64,000 nucleotides of DNA from Rhinopithecus roxellana (GCF_007565055.1 NC_044561.1:30149483-30213482), one strand, 5' to 3'. Positions 23,666 through 36,275 are shown, counted from the first letter of the stretch. Notes: generated by a model from the letters alone, not told the origin. A program made the numbers and translations.

Positions 23666-24193
23666 ATGTCCTACAACTGCTGCTCTGGAAACTTCTCCTC
23701 CCGCTCCTTTGGCGGCTACCTGCGCTACCCAGCCTCCTCCTGTGGCTTTTCCTATCCCAGCAACCTGGTCTCCAGTACTGACCTCTGCTCTCCCAGCACC
23801 TGCCAGCTGGGTTCCTCTCTCTACAGGGGCTGTCAGGAGACCTGCTGGGAGCCCACCAGCTGCGAGACGTCCTTTGTGGAGTCCAGCCCCTGCCAGACCT
23901 CCTGCTACCGCCCCAGAACCTCCTTGCTCTGCAGTCCCTGCCAGACGAGTTACTCTGGGTCTCTAGGCTTTGGATCCAGCAGCTGCCGCTCCCTGGGCTA
24001 TGGATCGAGGAGGTGCTACTCAGTGGGCTGTGGGTCCAGTGGCTTCAGATCCCTGGGTTATGGAGGCTGTGGCTTCCCTTCCCTGGGCTATGGCTCTGGA
24101 TTCTGCCGCCCAACTTACTTGGCTTCTAGGAGCTGCCAGTCTCCTTGTTACAGACCAGCCTATGGATCAATCTTCTGTAGATCAACTTGCTGA
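23666..24193 (+). CDS. KRTAP13-2: keratin-associated protein 13-2 (intact, 175 aa)
   Basis: A matrix protein of the hair shaft: KAPs sit between keratin intermediate filaments in cortex and cuticle cells and crosslink them by disulfides. The 175-aa single-exon frame starts MSYNCCSGNFSSRSFGG, the KAP13 N-terminus. It runs through YSTDLCSP-like and SSPCQTSCYRPRTSLLCSPC segments (about residues 35-95). A Gly/Ser/Tyr region with repeats built on SLGYGS follows (about residues 98-145). It ends CYRPAYGSIFCRSTC. Roughly 12% of residues are Cys. Length and C-terminus fit human KRTAP13-2 rather than KRTAP13-1, as I recall them. The mir-4327 homolog upstream and KRTAP27-1 downstream on the same strand agree with the human order. 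The start is the only ATG fitting the family and follows a 5' leader shared with the 42-kb paralog. No stops, shifts or missing segments. Expression is expected in the hair follicle only. Confidence 0.92.
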   Translation: MSYNCCSGNFSSRSFGGYLRYPASSCGFSYPSNLVSSTDLCSPSTCQLGSSLYRGCQETCWEPTSCETSFVESSPCQTSCYRPRTSLLCSPCQTSYSGSLGFGSSSCRSLGYGSRRCYSVGCGSSGFRSLGYGGCGFPSLGYGSGFCRPTYLASRSCQSPCYRPAYGSIFCRSTC

Positions 24194-24462
24194 ATTTCCA
24201 GACCTTTTAAGCAAAATGCCTCAGTCTCTACGTAGAGCTGTTATCATAGGCTTTTCCAGCAATGTGAGCTAACACCTCTTACTACTAGCTCTTCATCCTT
24301 TCTCTGGCATCAAGTACTGGCTGGACAGGCTAGTTCTTTCAGACTGTGAAATTAATGAATGAGCAAAATATAGAGTCAAATGTCTATAATTTTGAAACAA
24401 GTGATTCGTTATTACATAAGTTCATCTTATAAAGTATATGGAAGTTCAGTTTTGTTTCACCT

Positions 24463-24468
24463 AATAAA
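24463..24468 (+). terminator. polyadenylation signal of KRTAP13-2
   Basis: AATAAA lies 270 bp past the stop, a position comparable with the AATAAA 234 bp past the stop of the paralog at 42.5 kb. Confidence 0.6.
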
Positions 24469-24499
24469 TCCATTTACTGTTGATTCCAATATGTTCTCT

Positions 24500-25885
24500 T
24501 TGCCTTTTATTGGTTTTCAAAGTTTGATTTGTGATCTGTTTTGGGGGCTCCAGGCCCCCAGATGTCTTTTCCTTGGACATCCGTTTCCGTAGGTTTTATC
24601 GTAAGGCCTCGTGTATGGGGAGATTCTTTGGGCCTTCCACTGCCTAAAAGACAGCAAGTGCATGTCTTCTGCCATGAAAACTGGTTGGATTCTTAACAGA
24701 ATTATTGAGAGTATGCTCATAATGGGGGTGTCTTTTCAAGGAAGACACCTTTTGCTGACAATCATATTTGTTTTTTGTTTACATTTTTAAAACAGTATTC
24801 GAGTTTGCTCAGAAATGTCAACTAGGCAATTAAATATAAAATGCAAAACATTTGAATAAATCTGAAATATTATGATGGAAAAGGGAAAATAGGAAATGTT
24901 AGGTATGGGAGGGCATTATGGTTGTGTTTAAATATAGGAGAAAATGAATTATTCAGTGTGTGTGTGTGTGTTTGTGTTGTGTGTGTGAGAGAGAGAGAGA
25001 GAGAAGCAGAGAAGACAGAAAGACTTAAGGTTTACAACTGTGAGTAATGGAAACAGTTATAGGGAGAAATACTTTGGTTTGTTATAAGTGTATATTTATA
25101 AATTATAAATTTATAGAACTATTTTGACCTGTGTGTTTTCTTTGGGTTATTGAGTTTCTCAACAAGGAAAAAGGTATTATTTTTCAGTGATTTCTGCATT
25201 GAGTGGGAGCTAAAATTAGATTACTTTCAATGTTCTAGATCTTATAACCTCCCTCAGTATCCCTAGAATCCACTGCTCAGCTGTGACAGTGTGAATAAAG
25301 ATAAATATTTGTAAGATGCTATTTACATCTGAGATATAAGACCTTCTCTGTTTATTTTAATTTGAGCAAGTGATTTTTTTCAGAGGCTAAAGGTAGTGTA
25401 AAAATTCAGTTAAAACTTTTTCATAAAATATTTAGTAACAACTCTCCATGAATGGGAAAATAACTTTCAAAGATTATGATTTCCTCCAATAATATGTCAC
25501 GAGCTTTAATTGATTTTTTTTTCCCTGACTCCATTTCCTTAAGCTTTTTAAAATTAAACCTGAAAAAAGAGGGTATCTTTTCTCTTATATGGGAGATAAT
25601 ATGGGCTAAGCATGGAAGTGTGGGAACCACATCCTCTGATTATAGAAATCTGCCCGCCACAAAAACTAGAAGAATAGAGAAGGGAAACACAGGAAGAAAC
25701 TCCCGGCAACACTGAAGCCTCTGATTCCCAAGTACCTTAAGCCAGCTGTATTCATTCTTTAAGTGCTTTGATCATATGGGTCATTAAAGTCTTCTTTAAG
25801 TTTAAACTAAATAAAATAATTAAAATAAATTAAGACTTCTGCCACTCGCATACAAAGATTTACAATTAATAAAAACGTGTTGTTG
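24500..25885. other. unassigned spacer with compound microsatellite
   Basis: No gene seen. A (GT)n run followed by (GA)n lies at about 24955-25004. Confidence 0.5.
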
Positions 25886-26180
25886 GGCTAGGCTCGGTGG
25901 CTCACGCCTGTTAACCCAGCACTTTGGGAGGCCGAGGTGGGCGGATCACAAGGTCAGGAGTTTGAGACCAGCTTGGCCAACATAGTGAAACCCTGACTGT
26001 ACTAAAAATACAAAAAATGAGCCGGGCATGGTGGCAGGCACCTGTAATCCCAGCTACTTGGGAGCCTGAGGCAGGAGAATCACTTGAATCTGGGAGGTGG
26101 AAGTTGTGGTGAGCCAAGATCACACCATTGCACTCCAGTCTAGGTGACAGTGTGAGACTCTCACTCAAAAAAAAAAAAAA
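25886..26180 (+). mobile_element. Alu (AluS-like), plus strand
   Basis: Begins GGGCTAGGCTCGGTGGCTCA. Has the A-box/B-box region and a poly(A) tail at about 26166-26180. Confidence 0.92.
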
Positions 26181-26407
26181 ATTGTGTCATGAAGTGCAGT
26201 GCTACTCATTGACGTTGGCGTAAACAGGTAATTAAAAATTTTTGTTAGACATAAAGGTCCTATGAGTCTGAATTATGCCATTAGCATTGAAGATGGACTA
26301 CTAATTCATCATTAAATAATGTGGAATGAGTATAATGTGGATTATAAAAACCATTTGAGAAAACAAACTCAAAGGGGTCACAGTAGCATGGCCAGTAAGG
26401 AAGTCCT

Positions 26408-26469
26408 GAGAGCTAGAGGCTCATAACTTCAAATGCGGAGAGCTAGAGGCTCATAACTTCAAATGCGGA
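26408..26469. repeat. perfect 2 x 30-bp tandem duplication
   Basis: The unit beginning AGAGCTAGAGGCTCATAACT repeats with a 30-bp period and no mismatch across 62 bp. Flanking bases differ, so the edges are sharp. Confidence 0.95.
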
Positions 26470-27235
26470 AGGCACCAGGCCTTGCAAGGAGAGATGAGTA
26501 CAGAGAAATATTTAAAATGCAGCAATCCCATGATAGAAGGAAGGGGTGTCCAGTGACATAGAGAATCTAGTTCTGTAGTGACTTGAAGAATTTCCTCCAT
26601 TCTAATGCAATCTTTAAGTGGAATGCAAACAATTGAAACAGCGAGGCAGAGAGTAAAGGAGGAAATTAACGTATTAGAATACTTTCAATATTTAAACCTT
26701 TCAAAGTATAATGTGAAGATTCAGATTTCAGGAATCAGACAAAATGAATATTCTTTGCCTCTTCCATTTTCTGCATGAGTAATCTTTCCTTAATATCTCA
26801 TCTCTGATAATCTCCAACTGTTTATTTTCTTCTCTCACCTTTTCTCTTTGCTTTTCTTCTCTCTCTCTTCTTCTCTCTATGATTTTTCACCTTTTATGTA
26901 CACTGTGCTCCTCTCCACATTCACCCTTTAGGGTGCTGTCAAGTTGAGGCACCTGGTAACTGTGGGTCAATGCCTACATTGTATGATGGTAACAGAGAAT
27001 GTAATGGAAGGCTGACTCCCATCATTGGCTAAGAAAAAGCAGAGTGGAAAGGATAAATTGCTTTCAAGCTCATTTATAATTACTCCACTCCTAATGACCT
27101 TAATACTCTTCGTTCTATTCATTAATAGGATGTGTTATAAGGTTTTTAGCGGGCATTTCTGGGAGATTAATATAAGAATACTAAAGTCTGTTAATTAAAG
27201 TGAGAAGATGCAGTTATTGATGTATGGAAGCTCTT
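26470..27235. other. unassigned spacer
   Basis: No gene seen. The right end holds one target-site copy of the following L1 (about 27203-27235). Confidence 0.4.
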
Positions 27236-29006
27236 CTGTTCTAAAGTTCTATTTTATTTTATTTTTATTGATTTAAGGGTACACGTGCAGTTTTGTTGCA
27301 TGGATATATTATGCAGTGGTGAACTCGGGGCTTTTAGTACATCCATCACCCAGATAGCTTATATTGTCTCCAATAGTAACTTTTCACCTCTCACCCCTCT
27401 CCCACTCTCCCAACTTTTGGAGTCTTCAAAGTCAATTATTCCACTCTGTATATCCAGATATACACATTGTTTAGCTCCCAATCATAAGTGAGAACATGTG
27501 GTATTTGACTGTTTCTTAGTCATTTCACTTAGGATAATGGCCTCCATTGCCATCCATTTTGCTGCAAAAGACACAATTTTATTCTTTTTTATGGCTGAGT
27601 AGTATCATATTGCATTTATGTATCACTTTTAAAAATTCAATCATTCATTGATGAACACTTTGGCTGATTCCATGACTTTGCAATCATGAATAGTGTCATG
27701 ATAAACATACCAGTGCAGGGGTTTTTAATATATATAACAATTTCTTTTTCTTTGTGTAGATACCCAATAGTAGGGATTGCTAGATCAAATGGTAGTTCTA
27801 TTCTCAGCTCTTTGAGGAATCTTCATACTGTTTTCCATAAAGATTGTACTAATTTACATTCCCACCAACAGTGTTCCCTTTTCTCTGCATCCTTGCCAAC
27901 ATCTGTTGTTTTTGCTTTTTTAATAACCATTCTTATTACTGTAAGATGGTATCTTAATGTGGTTGTAATTTGCATTTCTCTAATGATTAATGATATTGAG
28001 AATTTTTCCACGTTTGTTGGTTGTTTGTATGTCTTCTTTGGAAAAACGTCTCTTCATGTCCTTTGCCCACTTTTTGATAGTGTTATTTTTTTTTCTTGTT
28101 GAGTTGTTTGAGTTTCTTGTAGATTCTAGATATTAGTTTTTGTTGGATACATAGTTTTCAAACATTTTCTCCCATTCTGTAAGTTGTCCGTTTACTTTGT
28201 TGACAATTTCTTTAGGTGTGCAGAAGCTTTTCAGTTTAATTAAGTCCCATTGGTCTATTTTTGTTTTTGTTGCATTAGCTCTTGGGGGTCTTAGTCATAA
28301 ATTCTTTGCCTATGTAAATGTCTAGAGGAGATTTCCTAGGTTTTCTTCTGGGATTTTTACAGTTTCAGATATTACATTTAAGTTTTTAATCCATTTTGAG
28401 TTAATTTTTGTATACAGGGAAAGGCATGGATTCAGTTTCATTCTTCTGCATATGACAATCCAGTTTTCTTAGCACCATTTATTGAATAGGGTGTCCTTTC
28501 CCTTGTGTATATTTTTGTAGGTATTTAGCTTTATTTCTGTGTTTCTATTCTGATCCATTGATCTATTTGTCTGGTTTTATACAGTACTCTGCTGTTGTGT
28601 TTATTGTAGACTTGTAATATAATTTTCAATCAAGAAATGTGATGCGCCAGCTTTGTTCTTTTTACTTAGGATTGCTTTGGCTACTGGGGCTCTTTTTTGA
28701 TTCCACATGAAGTTTAGGCTTCATAATTCTATAAAAATGATGTTATTATTTGATAGGAGTTGCATTGAATCTGTAGGTTGCTTTGGGCAGTAAGGTCATT
28801 TTAATGATACTGATTTTGCCAATCTGTGGGTATTAGGATGATCTTGCATTTGTTTGTGTCATCTATGATTTATTTCATTAGTGTTTTATAGTTCTCCTTG
28901 TAGAGATCTTTTACCTTCTCAGTTAAATGTATTCCTAGTTATTTTTGTAGCTATTGTAAATGGAATTGAGTTGATGATTTGTTTATCAGATTGATTGTTA
29001 TTGAAG
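27236..29006 (-). mobile_element. L1 (primate type), minus strand, 5'-truncated
   Basis: Reverse-strand L1 3' half: ATTGATTTAAGGGTACACGT, GTGAGAACATGTGGTATTTG, TTTGCTGCAAAAGACAC and ATTCCCACCAACAGTGTTCC are the usual landmarks. About 30-bp imperfect target copies (AAGATGCAGTTA(T/C)TGATGTA...) lie at about 27204 and 29007, giving the edges. ORFs inside, such as 27686-28102, are antisense shadows, and the element's own ORF2 is broken. Confidence 0.88.
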
Positions 29007-29039
29007 AAGATGCAGTTACTGATGTAGGAAGTTCTTAAT

Positions 29040-31140
29040 CTAGTAAGGGTGACTATAGAAGTAGTGAGCACAGTCAAAGAGTTAGAAATTGCCCTAGGTT
29101 TTTTCTTTTCTTTCATGTTTGCCACATGTCTATTTTAGTATTTGTAGGTATCCCTTTAATCTCCAGTTTGTTTCCTGAATTATGCCAGTAATATCATTCC
29201 ATTCCAACCTCAAATAACTAAAGCCCTTCTCCTCAAATATTAATTGCTTGAGACACTGGTTTTAAGAAATATTAATAGATTGGATACCAAGTTTATATTT
29301 ATATGATTAATTTGGACTAACCACATTCATCAGTTTTGTTTTTATCCTTTGCGAAAGTTTGTTAATATGCTCAAGTGTTTCATGACTTTCCAAAACAATG
29401 AGAGGGAGAATTCTAGTTTTATTCTTTTGGACAGTGGAGTTAAAAGAAACACAACACTGGTTTTCCCAAGTTTCTTTGGGCTAGATAATATTGTAATTTT
29501 CAGTCAAACAAATTTTAGTTAAAATCTATACTCAAGTTAATGAGTGATTGCCCTCATTTCAGGGCATTTCTGCAAAGAGACAATATCTAAATTTGCTTCA
29601 GATATATATTATCTTTTTGGTACTTTACTGGCAAAATAACCCTAGTCATGTAATTGAAGGGAAAGCTGTTAACACACTCATAATCATAAAAAGAAGTGAA
29701 TAGTGACTGATTTTGTGTTTTTTGACAGCTTACTTTTTCTGCTGGGCAAATGACCACAAAGGTTAATGTCTTGACTATAAAATTGATTCCAAAGACTTCA
29801 CTGTCTCTGTTCTATGGATAGTGTAAGGTGAAGAGGTGCCACTGGCTGTTCATATTCTCCAGCTTATAAACCAAATTTGAAAAATGCTTTAGCTTTGACA
29901 ATCTTAGGGTAATTTACCGTGGTCTATTATTACACTAGAGAGAACAGGAAAAACAGTCAACCACATTTAGTACATCCTTGGGAGCTGCAAACTTCATTCT
30001 GGGGAAAATGATGCAGAAATGTTCTCTTAATCAATTGTGAAAATATGGAGAGTAATGTTTTGTACAGAAGCCTACATTTACTGAAGCCATGAGATGGAAT
30101 TCTACTCAGCAAGGTTTTATTTTGAAATTCTAGGCAAGAAAAGAATATGGTTATGGATTCTAAAATGACCTGTCTTTTGTTTTTCTACTCCCTACCTTCT
30201 GTCATCTGCATATTTGCATTAGTACTCTGTCTGGGATAGTCTATTCTTTCCCTCCACTTTTGTCCTTCTTCTGAGGAGTTTTAAGTGCTAAGGAGCTTAA
30301 TAATAAAATCACCTCACCTGTGTCATACATTTGGTCCTCAGCGTTTGTTGGCTTTATATCATGGCTTAACAAACACAGAAAGTAGGGATGGATAATGAAA
30401 TATCTGCAGACAGACAGACAGAACTAGTATGACATTTTGGATTTATAACTTTTTGTTAAAATAATTTTTAACAAATTATTTATATCTCTGTATCTTTATC
30501 TGAGAAATGAAAATATTAGTTAAATCAGAAGTCTATTACAAGAAATACATATGATAATTATATAGAGCATGAACTTTTAGATTTTGAATTTCTTGAAGGT
30601 ACTGTGCCTCAGGCATCTTTGTCCATTGCATCTTTGTTCTTCTGAGCACGTTCCCCTCGATATATGATTCGCATACATTTGTCAGTGTTCATCTCCTTTT
30701 AGCAAGCAGGAAGAGCATAGAAGAGACTTTGATCAGCATTACTGAGATTCCCATAGGGCATTGCTATTTCAAGCATAAGCAAATAAATTATTGTTTTTTC
30801 AGCTATGGCTAAAAATAAATGTTGTCTAATAAAGTTTACTTGTAATTAAATTAATATATTTGCTCTTCTAAATTTTAACTGATTGTTATGCTGGATCTGA
30901 GTAAAACAGGTAGAAAAACAAACAAGCGCATAAACCTTTTTTTAAAGTAATCTTTTACCTGTTGAAATACTATTCTGGGCAAACCCCTGTTAATTACTGC
31001 AGCATGTAATGAGAGCCACTAAAAAGTTAGAAAAAAAACCCCAACATTAAAACAGAATGCCACCAGGCACCCATTCGACTACCAGCATAACTAACACATT
31101 CTATTCTTGATGGTAACAGATAATCATGAATACACCATGA
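29040..31140. other. long unassigned AT-rich spacer
   Basis: No gene, RNA or named repeat recognised. Contains a short (GACA)n at about 30407-30422. Confidence 0.4.
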
Positions 31141-31270
31141 TTTTTTTTTTAAATTTTTATATTTTTAGATGGTACCCATGCAAGTTTCTTATATGCATAT
31201 TTTGCATGGTCGTGAAGTCTGAGCTTTTAGTGTATCCATTACCCAAATAGTGAACATCTACTATGATTCT
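31141..31270 (-). mobile_element. L1 3'-end fragment, minus strand
   Basis: Poly(T) is followed by a short piece reading like an inverted L1 3' end: GATGGTACCCATGCAAG, CTGAGCTTTTAGTGTATCCA, TTACCCAAATAGTGAACAT. Confidence 0.65.
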
Positions 31271-32879
31271 GTTGGGGATGCCAAACAAGACGTAGCTTAA
31301 TGATGGTCTTGAAACTCAAAACGAATGGACGCCATAAGTTATCATCTTTGCCAGCTGAACTGATTGGAAAGGATAGGCTTTCCAATATGGATAGCCGCAT
31401 TACCCTCAAGTTGCTGAAATCATGTAGAATTGATACTGTCCAAAGGAGTCCTGCCTGTTAATAGGCATATGATTCCTGAGTGACTAAGTGTCTTTTGTAA
31501 GTCATAACTTGATTACCAACAGTAACATTCTTCCTAAAATGAAAGAAGAGCTAGGATAGTTCTAGTGGAAGGTAAAGAGTTTGTAAGGATCAAGCTGCTT
31601 ACTGCTTAAAAAGACAGAGGAGTTGGGGCTGCTAGGTCTAGTAACCAACTGATATCCCAAGTTTTGCCTGGTCTCCCATGCTGTCCTCCAGATAATAGGA
31701 GTGGTTGATCATCAGAATGTCATGCTCAAGGTCCCCACTATGGTTTCTGTACTTCCAGGATTTTCTCAGTTTTTGTGCTTTAGAAACATTCCTTAGAAGA
31801 TTTAAGCATTAAGTTAATAATGTATTTTTTTACCTGCACATTACTCTGCCTGCTGTGAGACTGAACCCATTTAAATTGTCAAAGCATGTACATCCTGAAG
31901 AAACACCATATATATTTATTTATCTGAATTCCCAACTCTAACACCAGTATTTGCCTTGTAAACATTATGGAACCTCTCAAAAATTTAATTTCCTTAAATG
32001 TAAAAGAGAGACAATGAATGATAGCAATTTGATCATGGGGTTACAATGAGAGGCAAATGATAGGATAAGTGAAGCAGCCGGAAGAATTCCTTAAGTACAG
32101 AAATCACTCCATAAATGTTAACTATTATTAGACTATAAATGTATGCAACTTATGGCCAAACACTAAATGCACATGGGTGCTTCGAGTGAGCCATACACAT
32201 CGTATTCTTTTATGCACCCTAAAATGAAATATTTATCCTAAACATATCATTTTTTTTTTGCTGAAAATGTTTTAAACGTTTAGAAATTATAAATATTTAG
32301 CAGATTTTATACCTTTAAAATGTGTTTAGTATTTAACAACATGTATTAGTTGTTTGGCACATTTTAAATGTTTAGAAGCCTCTAAACATTTATACGGTAC
32401 CCATGTCAATTTCTAAACATTTAACGTATCCACTAGAGTACACAATAGTGTAATTCATTCCCTCCCAAACATCATACCTATGTAAACAAAAGTACGTTTT
32501 ACTCTGTTTCCTTTGTATTTTTATCCTGGGTGTAACCTAAGTCGCCATTCCCTTAATGCTTTTTTGTATCCATTTTTTAAAATTTATTTTATTCTATGAT
32601 CCTTATGGTTAGATCCATTTCTTTGCCATTAATTTCTTGTCCTCACCAATGTCTGCTCTTCTCCAGGCCACCACATTCCTATATCTAGGCTGTAGATGTA
32701 ATTTCCTCTCTCTCATAATAGGGAAATGTGACTATCTACAACATTACTTTGGAACTTTTTATTTGTTCAGCAATTTTCAATGTGCTTGAAGAAAATACTT
32801 TCGTATTTGTTTTACTGCTTATAAACACAGTTCCTAAGGGGCCATTAAAAGTTTCCACATGGTAAATTTGAGAGATTAC
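31271..32879. other. unassigned spacer with a small hairpin
   Basis: No gene seen. At about 32366-32393 a perfect 12-bp stem (TAAATGTTTAGA / TCTAAACATTTA) closes a 4-base loop. The motif TTTAGA or its complement recurs from 32276 to 32424. Confidence 0.5.
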
Positions 32880-33173
32880 TTTTTTTTTGAGACAGAGTCT
32901 CACTTTGTGCCCCAGGCTGGAGTGCAGTGGCGCAATCTCGGCTCACTGCAACCTCCGCCTCTCATGTTCAAGCAATTATTCTGCCTCAGCCTCCAGAGTA
33001 GCTGCTATTACAGGCACTCACCACCACACTCGGCTAATTTTTTGTATTTCAGTAGAGACAGGGTTTCACCGTGTTACCCAGGCTGGTCGCAAACTCATGA
33101 GCTTGGGCAATCCACCTGCATCGGCCTCCCAAAGTGCTGGGATTACAGGCGTGATCCATCGTGCCCAACGGAG
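32880..33173 (-). mobile_element. Alu (AluS-like), minus strand
   Basis: TTTTTTTTGAGACAGAGTCT at the left edge, then the standard inverted Alu body. Confidence 0.92.
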
Positions 33174-33815
33174 AATGCTTTTTTAAAGTATTTGGCCTGA
33201 AATTTCCATCTTCTTAGCTAATGTAATTTAAGTCCACTTATATAAGGCATTCTATATCCATCCAACTGGCAAAGAGAGCCAAGTAGAATTATTTTTTAAT
33301 AAAACTTTTTCAATTTTTGTAGAGTATCGTGATGATTTCTATCTCCTATATTAGTTGTTACAATATAGGACAAACATGTGCTTGATAATATGGCAAACCA
33401 TATCAGGAATGACTGAGAAAAGAATCACAACAAAATATAAAACTGTAAGCGGGGAGGAAAAAAAGTTATAATCTCAGCATCCTCTAAGTGATCCTCTCAG
33501 TCAAGAATTAAGCCACCAATGATCGATCCAATTGCTTTGACCATACAACAATCATCTGAAGTCCAAGACTGAGAGTCAAGTGGCTTTTGGTTATAAAATA
33601 CCGGTATGCGTAGTTATGATGGTATTAATCTATTCAGCTGAAATTGAACAGCACACTAAGGAGATGTTCCTAGGTAAATTGTAGGGCAGAAGAATAATAA
33701 AGCTGGGCATTTAAAACATCATACCCACAGCATCAGAGCACATAAGCTTCTAGGCAATAAGATGACATTTAGACACCCTTTGACACTAATAAAAAGTGAA
33801 TCAGATCCAGCAGTC
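33174..33815. other. unassigned spacer
   Basis: No gene seen; presumed old upstream region of the following KAP pseudogene. Confidence 0.4.
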
Positions 33816-34206
33816 ACACATTAAGCTGCTACACTGGAAACTTCTCTTCCTGCTCACTTGGGGAACTCTTGGTCTACTCGGTCTAATCCTGTGTCTCTTC
33901 TTACCCCAGCTACTTGGTCCATCCCACTGACCTCTGCTTTCCTAGTCTCCACCAAGACGGGTCTCTCTGTAAGACTCTCAGATGAGCTACTATAAGCCCT
34001 CCGGCAGCCATATATTGTGCTTTCTATGACAGGGTGCTTTCTAGGCTATGAATTCAATGAATTCCAATCTTTAAGTTATAGACCCAGTAGTACCCACAGC
34101 TTGAATTACAGTCCCAGCTTCTTGCCACCCAAACTACTTCTCTACAAGGAAAAGCCTGTCAACTTACTTAGACCAATTTACAGGCGTGGCTTCTACGAAT
34201 CGGCCT
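33816..34206 (+). pseudogene. decayed KAP13-like pseudogene (possibly KRTAP13-6P)
   Basis: Reading from about 33826 gives CYTGNFSSCSLGELLVYS, then after a stop SSYPSYLVHPTDLCFPS. This matches the KAP13 N-terminal half (CCSGNFSS...SYPSNLV.STDLCSPS). DNA similarity is plain, for example ACTGGAAACTTCTCTTCCTG against the 23.7-kb gene. The initiator ATG is gone, the frame has a stop and shifts, and the central Cys-rich block is missing. The C-terminal part resumes in another frame near 34060 with EFQSLSYRPSSTHSLNYSPSF, echoing the SLGYGS repeats, and ends RPIYRRGFYESA, like the RPTCGSGFY tail. It lies between KRTAP13-2 and the next KAP13-like gene on the same strand. Naming it KRTAP13-6P rests on position only. 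Confidence 0.75.
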
Positions 34207-36039
34207 AATGCCTCTTCATACACTGCCAGGAAATGCTGCTGTCCCTCATATTCATCTCCACAAACCCCGTTTTAGGAACTGGCTGACCGTAAACTAGTTA
34301 GTTTCTCTCAGAGAGAAAGGTTCTGTCACCATTATATGATTAAACAAAAAATTAACATTAAGAAACTACACTAAAAATTTATGTCTGAAAATAGAAATTA
34401 TATATAATAGAAATTAGGGGGTATTTCATGTGCTCTTGTTCGTTTACAACGTGACAGAAATGTTATTATTTAATATAGCAATCTTGTAAGGAATGCAAGT
34501 ATAAACAGTTTTTCCTTGAGCTCGTTTTAGTTATTGGCTTACTGAAGTTGCATGATTTTTACTATGACGAATTACTATTTGGATAACTTGGCTGTTGATT
34601 TTGTCAGAAGCAACGTGAAAAGACAGCCCACTTTCTACAAGTAGGGAAAAAATTCCATAGCCTACAATAATTTTTAATCCAAGAATTACTATTTTTCTAC
34701 ATAAAACACTAACAAGGTTCAAAATAATTCAGGATATGTAAATGCAAAGGATCTAAGACTCTATTTAGCTTTAACTAGTAGCTTCAGGGTCTGAGAGAAC
34801 AGCAAAAGTGATTGAATTTAATGGAGTATGACACACGTCTCTAAAGTTACTTATCTTCTATTAACATACTTCCACTCATTTTCCAGAGAAAGATTAAGAC
34901 ATGCCTCCTTCAGGGATAGGGCTATCTCTCACGCACCTCCCTATCCTCACCTCTCACCACAATGCCTACACTTCACTGCATGCTTGCTGAATTTACTTGA
35001 AATGAATCTCTCTAGCTTTCAAATTTCACATTGCTATATTTAAAAAATTGGACAGGATGATTCAGTTTAACAAGTGTTTATTTAGTGTTCAGACTGTAGA
35101 TGGTATATTATAGCTAAGTTAGGGTGCAAAGGAATAGAAGCAAGTCTGGACCTGGTGGTACTGATTAAGAGGGCAGTTGAGACTCCTCTGAGTTTACTGT
35201 TGTAAAACATCCAAGAGTAGGTTAGAGGTCTAGGAACAGGATAAGATAGGAGATATTCAGCAATGATAAAACCAGTAATTATCTAGTTTATCATTAAGTA
35301 TTTATTGAACAACAATAGCTGTTAACTTTGATTACTCTTGAGCTGAGAATTTCATGTCAAATAAGAAAGAACACAGATAGTATTTGCCCCCAACTCAACT
35401 TTAGATATTACAATTCAGAAATGTGTCATTCAAGGAGTGGATCATAGGTCAGGGTACAGGGTAAAGCAGGTATGTTTGACATATGATTTCCTTAAGCTGA
35501 AATTTTTAATCATGCAAGGCTTCTTAAGGAAGGTAGCCATGCATTCATTTACATATTGATATACACACTTAACTCATGGTCAGTTGGTGAACTGTCATGG
35601 ACTGGTTTGTTTAGTAGCACTGCTGTAGTCTAGAAGACAGTCTAAGAAATAAATATTTTTTTAAAATTAGAATTAAGTACAGAGATAATTTAAAAATCAT
35701 AACAGGAGAACCTACTTTATCTTGAGATATAATGTTTTGAGGTGAGAAAAGACTTAATTATTTTCATCCAGATGAAGAAAAAATGTTCAAGGCAGAGAGA
35801 AGAGTGTGTCTTTGGATTAGAAAATAGCTTCAGATACTTTAATGTGGAACAAAGACCAGTGTGTTTGTGAGAAAGAGAAAGAACACTGTATGAAGATGAA
35901 GTCAGAGACATGAGCAGGGACTCAATTACACAGCTTTACAGATCATATAGAGGATTTATTTCATCCTCAATGTATGGTAAATCAATCAGGAAGTTGTAAT
36001 CAGGAAAGTGATATGACTATATTTCTGTTTTCAGATCTG
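34207..36039. other. unassigned spacer
   Basis: No gene or confident repeat seen. Confidence 0.4.
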
Positions 36040-36275
36040 GCAGAAAAATGGAAAAGAAAGGAAAGGAAAAAGAAAAGGAAAGGGAAGAAAAAAGGAAAGG
36101 AAAAATAAAAGGAAAAGGAAAGGAAAAAGGAAAGGGCAAGGAAGGAAGGAAAGAAAGAAGGAAAAGAAAGGAAAGAAAGAAAGAGAAAGAGAAAGAAAGA
36201 AAAAAGAAAGAAAAGAAAGAAAGGAAGGAAGGAAGGAGAAAAAGAAAGAAAAGAAAAAAGAAAAGAAAATCAGGC
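36040..36275 (+). repeat. second polypurine (GAAA/GGAAA) tract
   Basis: About 230 bp almost wholly A/G on the plus strand, with GGAAAAG, GAAA and GGAAGGAA runs. ORFs in it are low-complexity. Confidence 0.95.

Noticed and set aside
23709..24272. Overlapping Ala/Pro/Arg-rich and other frames over KRTAP13-2
   Set aside because: Shadow frames of the GC-rich KAP coding sequence; the same shadows occur over the paralog at 42105-42329.
27686..28102. 138-codon plus-strand frame
   Set aside because: Antisense to L1 ORF2.
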